Positions 1 to 5,570 of a DNA stretch of 16,153 bases are shown here, piece after piece (positions within the stretch are counted from its first letter, which is position 1; each line of letters opens with the position of its first letter). The DNA is from Anaerolineae bacterium (GTDB lineage Bacteria; Chloroflexota; Anaerolineae; Aggregatilineales; Phototrophicaceae): NCBI GenBank assembly GCA_014379235.1, contig JACMMD010001172.1, positions 1-16,153 of the forward strand, in the 5' to 3' direction. The position numbers were made by a program, and so were the translations under genes. The notes below the pieces were generated by a model, which worked only from the letters and a program-made list of their open reading frames with translations, had not been told where the DNA came from and made no database searches.

Positions 1-1
1 C

Positions 2-631
2 TTCACCGCCGCCGATGACGTTTGCCTTGTGATTAAAGACGCAGGCGGTTCGCTGTATAAAGGGCAAACATCCGCGCAGTTGGTTCAGCAGTGGCAGTCC
101 CAACCCAACTCGCCGGAAATCATCTACCTCGATCAATCGCTCACCGATGCCGAACTCGGCGTGCTGTATCGAGCATGTGACGTGTTTGTCTCGCCCTATC
201 GCGGCGAGGGTTTTTCGCTGCCCACACTCGAATCGCTGGCTTGCGGGCTGCCTGTGATCGTCACTGGTGGCGGAGCAACCGATGACTTTTGCGACGAGGA
301 AATTAGCTGGCGCATCGCGTCTGAAACTCGCGTGATCGGCAGCACGCTCTACGGCCTCGAATTACCCGACGATGCGACTGTACTTGAGCCAAGTGGCGAA
401 CACCTGACCGCGCTAATGCAGCAGGCCGCTCGTGAACCTGAAACCGTATTCGAAAAAGGACTGCGCGGCGCGCTGAAAATCGGCACAAACTGGACGTGGA
501 CGCACACCACGCATCAAGTTCTCACACGACTCGATGCTCTATGCGGAACGTCACTGGCACAAATGCCGCTCCAATACCCTGCGCTGGATGAGGATACCGT
601 TCGCCGCTCACTCTCTGAGAAACGGCTATGA
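2..631 (+). CDS. Glycosyltransferase family 4, C-terminal part (5' end outside window)
   Basis: The reading frame is open from base 2, so the gene starts before the window; the visible part is about 209 residues. It carries the C-terminal Rossmann-like half of a GT-B enzyme. The stretch YRGEGFSLPTLESLACGLPV holds the EX7E nucleotide-sugar-binding motif typical of GT4, followed by GGG and an acidic DDF turn. The preceding LGVLYRACDVFVSP matches the usual approach to that motif. GT4 enzymes transfer a sugar from an activated donor with retention, usually on the cytoplasmic face of the membrane in glycan assembly. Donor and acceptor cannot be told from this. The C-terminal tail of roughly 70 residues is family-typical helix and linker. 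The TGA at 629-631 overlaps the stop codon of the convergent GT61 gene. Confidence 0.9.
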   Translation, partial: FTAADDVCLVIKDAGGSLYKGQTSAQLVQQWQSQPNSPEIIYLDQSLTDAELGVLYRACDVFVSPYRGEGFSLPTLESLACGLPVIVTGGGATDDFCDEEISWRIASETRVIGSTLYGLELPDDATVLEPSGEHLTALMQQAAREPETVFEKGLRGALKIGTNWTWTHTTHQVLTRLDALCGTSLAQMPLQYPALDEDTVRRSLSEKRL

Positions 632-1774
632 GGCGCAAATCAGCGCTAACAAGTCTCGCAGTTTTTCAGGGTCAATAACCATGTTGTATATCCCGCCAGC
701 GTCCACAGGCACACCGAACAAATGCCAATGCGGTTGGCGATAAAACACGGAATAGCGATGCACGTTATCCTGCCAGAACAGCGGATGATAAAGCTCGACA
801 ACGGCGCTTTCCGGCGGGCAAAAAATGTGATTGCACATCCCCGCTCCGTGCGCGCCGAGAATCACCTGCGTTTCGGCAAACAAGCGCACTTGCTCCTCGA
901 AAGTTAGCCGTTCACAGTAGACCACCTCGAATCCGAACTCGTCTAAAACGGGCAGCAGTTCGTCACGATTCAGGATGAGGCGTGTGGTATTCGCTCGCGC
1001 CACGTAAATGCGGCGCTTGGGCGTTGGGCGTTCATCACCGAGTATGTTGTGCTTGATGCGTTCGGTCATCGCTAACAAATGCGCTGGGTGTGGACGGTTT
1101 GGCTTTGGTGTGGAGACGAGAAACGTCAACTGCTCGACAGCCGTAACGTTGCTCTCGACATTCACCCATTGGCTGTCCGTAAGCCCGAATGCCCGCAGCG
1201 AGTCGATATGAAACGACTTCAATGGCGATGGCAAAATGAATTTCACTTCATCGTCCAAACATAGGCCGAGCATCCCCAAACGCGGCATAGTGTCCAGCAG
1301 CCAATGGCAGTAGTTGTCGGTTGCGAAAGCGCGCAGCGAAATATAGCGGCCTTTTAACGCTGACGGTATGTTCTCTAAATCCGGTTGAGCGCGTGTCAGC
1401 GCGATACGTGCGCCAATCTCGCCATGCGTCTTGAAAGAATCGGCCAAAACTTCGCCGTGTTCATTGCTAATCAGACCCTCACGCCCGATCACTAATGCAC
1501 CGGGAATCTCGCACGAGAACGACTCCGGGATGTCATATTCCGATACCGAATACAATCTTCCGAACGGCTTCGCAGCAGGCGGGCGTTTGCCCTGCGTATG
1601 ATCTGTATCGCGGAGATGCATCCATTCCGGCGCGTTGGCGATGAAGTCCCTAAAACCTGCCAAAGAAGTCTTAGAAACCTGAAAACGTAGGTTTGCTTCC
1701 GGTTGATGCGTCTGATAATTCCAGCCCTGTTTGCGGGCCATCGGCTTGATGCTCGGCGCAAGAGTCCATTTCAA
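626..1774 (-). CDS. Glycosyltransferase family 61 (DUF563-type) protein
   Basis: This is a 382-residue protein if it starts at TTG (1774-1772), or 371 residues from the in-frame ATG at 1741-1739. Neither start has a strong ribosome binding site and I cannot choose with certainty. The GT61 signature is clear: NYCHWLLDTMPRL at about residues 154-166, RRIYVAR followed by an Asn/Arg-rich turn at 254-270, and GAHGAGMCNHIFCP at 307-320, then an E-L-Y-H block. GT61 enzymes transfer xylose, N-acetylglucosamine or other sugars, and bacterial members often sit in capsule and exopolysaccharide loci. No signal peptide or membrane helix is visible, so it is probably cytoplasmic. It is transcribed opposite to all other genes in the window, divergent from the 1911 gene (136 bases between ATG starts at most) and convergent with the first GT4. 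Confidence 0.85.
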   Translation of the reverse strand: MKWTLAPSIKPMARKQGWNYQTHQPEANLRFQVSKTSLAGFRDFIANAPEWMHLRDTDHTQGKRPPAAKPFGRLYSVSEYDIPESFSCEIPGALVIGREGLISNEHGEVLADSFKTHGEIGARIALTRAQPDLENIPSALKGRYISLRAFATDNYCHWLLDTMPRLGMLGLCLDDEVKFILPSPLKSFHIDSLRAFGLTDSQWVNVESNVTAVEQLTFLVSTPKPNRPHPAHLLAMTERIKHNILGDERPTPKRRIYVARANTTRLILNRDELLPVLDEFGFEVVYCERLTFEEQVRLFAETQVILGAHGAGMCNHIFCPPESAVVELYHPLFWQDNVHRYSVFYRQPHWHLFGVPVDAGGIYNMVIDPEKLRDLLALICAS

Positions 1775-1910
1775 TTTGTGGCGCTCGTTTATTTAGACTA
1801 GGGGTACATAAGGGTGTGGTAAACTGTGCCCTGCGACTGAGCCAGTACGAGTGGATATTACCACGCTCGACTTGCGCCTGCCTACTCCCTGTCACCAAGA
1901 GCAGCCACGA

Positions 1911-3038
1911 ATGAACCTTTCTCAAAACAGCACCGTGCAGCTTACTGAGCTGCAAATCCTGATGCTGAAAGCCGCCCTTCTCGATGAGCCGCAAACGCGA
2001 ACGGCGTGGCACAGCCTTCGCTCGCAAATAAACCTTCTAACGCTCGATGCTTGGGCCAATGATCTACTGTCGCTCATTTTTCGCAATTTGTCTCAGCACC
2101 ACATCGACGACCCCGAACTTGAGCGCTTGAAAGGTATCTACCGCCACCATTGGGTTGATACGCAGTTGGCGCTTTCACAAACCGTTGACATGGTAACAGC
2201 GTTAGAAGCAGCGCATGTATCAACGCTGCTGCTCGAAAGTGCGCCATTAGCAGAACGCTATTACGCTGATCGTGGGGTTCGCCACACGACAGTTGATGTA
2301 CTCGTACCAACCCTACAGCGCGAACAGGCGTTAGCAGTCTTACGAACACTCGGCTGGACATTCAACCAGCGCCGCTCGCCCTCTGTCGCAACAGCGGCGG
2401 CGATGCAGTTGGAGCATCAGTCGTCGGGGCGCTGCGCGATGCTGCATTGGCATGTGTTGGCTGACTCCTGCAACCTGACCGGCGATCAAGATTTCTGGGC
2501 GGCGCGTGTGCCGTTCAGCCTGAACAACGTGCAAACGACGATGCTCAACCCCGCCGACGAACTGCTGCGGGTTTGTGTCAACAGCGCCCGTCATAATCCG
2601 GCTTTCACCATTCGTTGGCTGGCGGATGCCTACAAGATCATCGAGACCACGCCAGACATTGATTGGGGGCGCGTGATCGAGGCGGCGAACAAACGTAATT
2701 TCACGCTGGCGGTCAGCGAAGCCTTGCAAACCCTTCGCGCAGTTTTCGAGTTATCCGTGCTCGATGATGTTCTGCAACGCCTCAACACGCTGCCAATTTC
2801 ACAAGCAGAACTCCGCGATCAACAAATTAGACACCAAACCCATGAAGTGCGAGGACTGCGCTTCTACCTTCAGGAATATTATCGACTGCGTTTGCACAGC
2901 ACCGCCCCCGCTGAGAACTTACTTTTGCTCGATTACTTGACGCAGCGGCTCGGTTTGTCACACCGATATCAATTGGCGGGGTATTTCTCACACAGACTGG
3001 CACGAAGGTTCAAGCGAAAATTCTCATCGACTACTTAA
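1911..3038 (+). CDS. Nucleotidyltransferase-like protein (NTP_transf_5 family), degenerate active site
   Basis: The protein is 375 residues from ATG 1911. An upstream in-frame GTG at 1851 would add 20 residues, but these look unlike a conserved N-terminus; AAGAG at about -14 is only weak support for 1911. The layout fits the uncharacterised nucleotidyltransferase family PF14907: a helical N-terminus, then LLLES..LAERYYADRGVRHTTVDVL at about 106-131, LHWHV at 178-182, PADELLRVCVNSARH at 214-228 and IRWLADAYKII at 234-244. In the usual family motif an LKG is followed by a DxD-LLV metal-binding pair. Here LKG reads LES and the first Asp reads Thr (TVDVLV, only D129 kept). It may therefore be inactive or have a changed role. 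Family members are frequent beside glycosyltransferases in polysaccharide loci; a reaction has not been assigned here. Confidence 0.7.
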   Translation: MNLSQNSTVQLTELQILMLKAALLDEPQTRTAWHSLRSQINLLTLDAWANDLLSLIFRNLSQHHIDDPELERLKGIYRHHWVDTQLALSQTVDMVTALEAAHVSTLLLESAPLAERYYADRGVRHTTVDVLVPTLQREQALAVLRTLGWTFNQRRSPSVATAAAMQLEHQSSGRCAMLHWHVLADSCNLTGDQDFWAARVPFSLNNVQTTMLNPADELLRVCVNSARHNPAFTIRWLADAYKIIETTPDIDWGRVIEAANKRNFTLAVSEALQTLRAVFELSVLDDVLQRLNTLPISQAELRDQQIRHQTHEVRGLRFYLQEYYRLRLHSTAPAENLLLLDYLTQRLGLSHRYQLAGYFSHRLARRFKRKFSSTT

Positions 3039-3575
3039 TGAACTCACAGTCTCGGTACGCTGAACTCGCATACCATGATATTTTCAGTCTGACCATAGTC
3101 ATGTAACCGTTTTCATGAGTGCGTGGGGAAATCGTTGGATTAGGGGAAATTTGTACCCCTGACCTTGTTCATTAGCTTTGACAGTACAAATTGGCTAAAG
3201 CGTTCGTGCTGGCTTTGTGTATTATAGCTTGGTAATTAAAAGCGGCAGGCGTGAGGTGCGTAAAGAAGTTGAGCCACAGGTTACACTTAATCAAACTGCA
3301 CGATAAATAATCACTAAATTTCTCTAAATCCACACATCCGACATCTTATCTTAATAACGTTAGTGTGTTATGCTGAATCAGTCCATCTACGATATGCGCT
3401 TAAACACGATCTAATGGATTGATTACCGACTGATGAACAAGAATCATAACAGATGTTAGACACTTGGTGCGATCTAATACTGTGTGAAACTCATCAACAC
3501 TGACACCACCGGTTTCATTCGCTACAGTCCGGCGCTCCTTGAAGCAGCTAGACCCTTCCCATAGCATTAAACACT

Positions 3576-3605
3576 TTGAATCCTGCTATAGGATTTTGAT
3601 ATAGA
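3576..3605 (+). promoter_or_regulatory. Candidate sigma-70-type promoter of the ECF sigma gene
   Basis: TTGAAT at 3576-3581 and TATAGA at 3600-3605 are separated by 18 bases, each with four of six consensus positions. A start point near 3612 would give a leader of about 33 bases holding the 3617-3633 inverted repeat. No ECF-type AAC/CGTC pair is evident at the expected spacing. This is a pattern call only. Confidence 0.3.
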
Positions 3606-3616
3606 TGATCTTCAAG

Positions 3617-3633
3617 GATAGAAACTGTCTATC
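3617..3633. repeat. Inverted repeat GATAGA-N5-TCTATC beside the sigma gene RBS
   Basis: Two perfect 6-base arms (3617-3622 and 3628-3633) flank AACTG. The right arm ends one base before the AGGA ribosome binding site. It could be an operator or a short RNA hairpin that affects translation. A related repeat lies at 5524-5540 upstream of the first membrane gene, and both share TGTCTAT on the right side. Confidence 0.5.
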
Positions 3634-3637
3634 AGGA
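3634..3637 (+). promoter_or_regulatory. Ribosome binding site that sets the sigma gene start
   Basis: AGGA lies 7 bases before ATG 3645. This favours ATG 3645 over the TTG directly in front of it at 3642. Confidence 0.55.
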
Positions 3638-3644
3638 AACTTTG

Positions 3645-4214
3645 ATGAGTAATCCAGCAACTTCTGAAAACCAACTTATAACGCGGATCATCGAACGAGA
3701 TGAAGAGGCGTTGTCAGAACTTTATACGCAGTACGGCGCTCACGTTTTCGGTGTTGCGTTGTACATCTTGAAAAACAATGCCCTAGCCGAAGAAGCTACG
3801 CAGGATACGTTTCTCAAGGTTTGGGACAGCGCTCAACGTTGGGATAACCAGCAGGGCAATCTCAAGACGTGGATTTTGACCATCAGCCGTTTTACGGCGA
3901 TTGATATTTTGCGTCGGGAACACCGCCACTTCACCGATCCGAGAGAGGCATTTGAGGAATCAATGCTCCGCATCATTCAGCCGAACCCGACACAAAGTGC
4001 GGAATGGGATAATGCGACGCTCTTGAAATCGTTGATCGCACAGCTCCCGGAGGAGCAAATTCAAGCGATTGAACTCGCCTTCTTTATGGGTATGTCTCAT
4101 CAAGAAGTAGCGACACAACTAGGTGAACCACTGGGTACGGTGAAGAGCAGGATTCGCAACGGTCTACAATCGCTGCGTGGTTTGTGGCTAATGGCAACAT
4201 CTGATCGCAAATAA
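3645..4214 (+). CDS. ECF (extracytoplasmic function) RNA polymerase sigma factor, SigK-like
   Basis: The protein is 189 residues, a normal length for an ECF sigma factor with only regions 2 and 4. Region 2 covers about 24-93, with AEEATQDTFLKVW (48-60) and NLKTWILTISRFTAIDILRR (72-91), which contact core polymerase and the -10 element. Region 4 covers about 125-178, with the helix-turn-helix MSHQEVATQLGEPLGTVKSR (150-169) for -35 recognition. The LPEEQ...AIELAFFMGMSH pattern resembles the SigK group, whose partners are RskA-type anti-sigma factors, and such a gene does follow at 4766. It directs transcription of a stress- or envelope-related set of genes; given the neighbours, control of this glycan locus is a reasonable inference. 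Oddly, the anti-sigma gene is not adjacent: 551 bases lie between. Confidence 0.93.
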   Translation: MSNPATSENQLITRIIERDEEALSELYTQYGAHVFGVALYILKNNALAEEATQDTFLKVWDSAQRWDNQQGNLKTWILTISRFTAIDILRREHRHFTDPREAFEESMLRIIQPNPTQSAEWDNATLLKSLIAQLPEEQIQAIELAFFMGMSHQEVATQLGEPLGTVKSRIRNGLQSLRGLWLMATSDRK

Positions 4215-4765
4215 AAGTTAAATACCAATTTTGATCTAATAGGCTTTTTAATAACGAATAGATAATGACACGTTAATTGCTAGAAAACTTTTCCATGCAA
4301 ACTTAACGCGAAAAATTGATTGTAATCAACAGTCAATCTGTCGACGTGGTCTACGCTGTGACTTGTTGTAATGTATACTCATGTATTAAGCACATTTAAT
4401 GTACCAGCAACATTAATTATATGAACTGCGTAGAGAACCAAAAGGAGAAACTTTTGTACGATTAGCACCAACCTCATGAAAAGCAGCGCGGCTATAATAG
4501 TTTCATGGGAGTTGCATACTAGGGAAGAGCCGCCGCAGCTTATGTGGGTGATTGTTTTGCCTCTAATTATGATCATCTTTACGCATGTAGTAGGACAGTA
4601 AGCATATAATCAGAGTGTAAGTAGCCATGAGAAATATTCGGTCATGTTCCAGTCAGACGTTACAATCATGATAACAAACAGGTGTTGTGGTCAACGACAG
4701 TTGCCCTTATGTACTACAACATCCACAAATACGACCTTTTTTGAGCTAAAAAGCTGATAGCACAA
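4215..4765. other. AT-rich 551-base spacer between sigma and anti-sigma genes
   Basis: No convincing conserved gene is visible. The stretch is AT-rich and holds a third GATCTAAT (4233-4240), a TATACT hexamer at 4374-4379 without a clear -35, an AAAGGAG at 4441-4447 that leads only into very short frames, one possible 41-codon frame (4476-4601), and a weak TGTTGT/ACAACA inverted repeat (4683-4688/4723-4728). A T-run followed by AGCT-AAAA-AGCT near 4735-4755 precedes the anti-sigma gene; its orientation is wrong for a forward terminator. An unrecognised small RNA or leader cannot be excluded. Confidence 0.5.
4476..4601 (+). CDS. Possible 41-residue small membrane protein (doubtful)
   Basis: An ATG frame of 41 codons ends in TAA. 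The last third is hydrophobic (MWVIVLPLIMIIFTHVV, residues 23-39), preceded by a charged stretch (HTREEPP), as in a tail-anchored small protein. There is no ribosome binding site at normal distance; AAAGGAG is 28 bases upstream. Its place between the sigma and anti-sigma genes is the only contextual support. It could be chance in AT-rich DNA. Confidence 0.15.
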   Translation: MKSSAAIIVSWELHTREEPPQLMWVIVLPLIMIIFTHVVGQ

Positions 4766-5440
4766 ATGAGTTACCAAAAGTCAGATATTTCAGGATGCGA
4801 TGAACTTCGCCAATTGCTGCCAGAATTTGCTGTAGGGGCGCTTAACTCCGACGAAGTCAGGCGTGTAAAGGCACTGCTGGAGGAGTGTCCCGACCTGCGT
4901 GAAGAGTTGGTCGAATATTTTGCTTTGACGGCAGCCTTTTATGAACGGATTGAGCCAGTAGAACCACCTAAAGAACTTCATGAAAGATTGTTAGCGAAAG
5001 TCCGCGCTACAAATGGAACTCGTGCTTACGCTGAAACGCCCAAAGTTGATGCCGCAGCTCAAAACGAGATCGACGCTCTACGCCAGCAGCGCCAGAATTT
5101 AGCCAGCTATGTAAGCGCTCATGATCTGCGGCGCGTGCTGCTCGTTGACTCAGCAAACGTCCCGGTAGCGACCTTGCTCTGGCGGCCTAATAAGCTGTCT
5201 GCTCTGCTCACCAGTACAAATTTCTCTCCTAGTCAAACGGGCGCAGCTTGTCACCTCTGGTTAATCTCAGATGAGCATCGACACAGCGCGGGCATTTTCA
5301 ACATAGACGAAACCGGCTTTGTGTTGTTTAATGTCATCCTTAGTGAGCCAATTGATCATTATGAAGAGGTTGTTATCACGCTTGAGCAAAACAGCAGTGA
5401 TGTCGCAGCCCCTTCGCCCATCGCTCAGGGAAAAATCTAG
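4766..5440 (+). CDS. RskA-like anti-sigma factor without a transmembrane segment
   Basis: The 224-residue protein has an RskA-type N-terminal sigma-binding region at about 12-82: LRQLLPEFAVGALNSDE (14-30), a helical CPDLREELVEYF, and PPKELHERLLAKV (67-79). A short Gln/Arg-rich, possibly coiled-coil segment (95-115) follows. The C-terminal domain at about 120-224 fits the RskA C-terminal fold: CHLWLISDEHRHSAGIF (162-178) and EVVITLEQNSSDVAAPSPIA (201-220), close to the family's W/L-I..AG.F and VTLEP-GG-P patterns. In known RskA proteins a membrane helix joins the two parts and the C-terminal domain is outside the cell. Here no run of about 18 hydrophobic residues exists, so the protein should be cytoplasmic. 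The zinc-binding HxxxCxxC motif is absent. It probably holds the 3645 sigma factor inactive. No ribosome binding site is seen at ATG 4766. Confidence 0.78.
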   Translation: MSYQKSDISGCDELRQLLPEFAVGALNSDEVRRVKALLEECPDLREELVEYFALTAAFYERIEPVEPPKELHERLLAKVRATNGTRAYAETPKVDAAAQNEIDALRQQRQNLASYVSAHDLRRVLLVDSANVPVATLLWRPNKLSALLTSTNFSPSQTGAACHLWLISDEHRHSAGIFNIDETGFVLFNVILSEPIDHYEEVVITLEQNSSDVAAPSPIAQGKI

Positions 5441-5469
5441 TTTTCAATTTGACGCTTGTTGTGTATAAT
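5441..5469 (+). promoter_or_regulatory. Candidate promoter for the membrane-protein gene set
   Basis: TTTTCA at 5441-5446 begins right after the anti-sigma stop codon, and a perfect TATAAT lies at 5464-5469 with a 17-base spacer. A start near 5476 would leave a leader of about 95 bases that contains the 5524-5540 inverted repeat. The surrounding stretch (5461-5500) is very AT-rich, so a chance TATAAT is possible. Confidence 0.4.
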
Positions 5470-5523
5470 ATATGTGAATAAATTATATATACATAAAACT
5501 ACATTCCTTATTTGAGTGGAAAG

Positions 5524-5540
5524 GTATAGATTGTCTATAC
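5524..5540. repeat. Inverted repeat GTATAGA-TTG-TCTATAC upstream of the GT-C-like gene
   Basis: Two perfect 7-base arms (5524-5530 and 5534-5540) flank TTG, 30 bases before ATG 5571. It shares ATAGA and TGTCTAT with the repeat at 3617-3633, although the spacer is two bases shorter. It may be an operator for a regulator common to the sigma gene and this gene set, or a leader hairpin. Confidence 0.5.
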
Positions 5541-5570
5541 GTCATCGCCAAATAGAGTTGGATGTAATCA

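Larger units (their letters stand above)
3039..3644. other. AT-rich 606-base intergenic region ahead of the sigma factor gene
   Basis: No credible protein is encoded here on either strand; every frame is broken within a few dozen codons. The stretch is clearly richer in A+T than the genes on both sides. It holds a weak hairpin with arms AGGGG (3142-3146) and CCCCT (3156-3160) soon after the upstream gene, two copies of CGATCTAAT (3407-3415 and 3470-3478), a small AATCC/GGATT hairpin (3579-3583/3591-3595), a candidate promoter, and an inverted repeat next to the ribosome binding site of the sigma gene. A further TTGACA hexamer at 3178-3183 has no good -10 partner. Confidence 0.6.

Noticed and set aside
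1671..2027. A 118-codon minus-strand frame over the start regions of two divergent genes
   Set aside because: It overlaps the GT61 N-terminus and the start of the nucleotidyltransferase-like gene, both better supported, and its product looks like random Arg/Ser-rich sequence.
3142..3160. AGGGG/CCCCT hairpin as a rho-independent terminator of the nucleotidyltransferase-like gene
   Set aside because: The stem is only 5 bases with a 9-base loop and no T-run follows.
3178..3183. TTGACA as the -35 of a promoter in the long spacer
   Set aside because: No -10 hexamer lies at 16-18 bases; the nearest, TATTAT at 3220-3225, is 36 bases away.
4379..4576. A 65-codon hydrophobic frame on the minus strand between the sigma and anti-sigma genes
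   Set aside because: It has no ribosome binding site that I can see, no known motif, and its hydrophobic character is expected from AT-rich DNA read in this frame.
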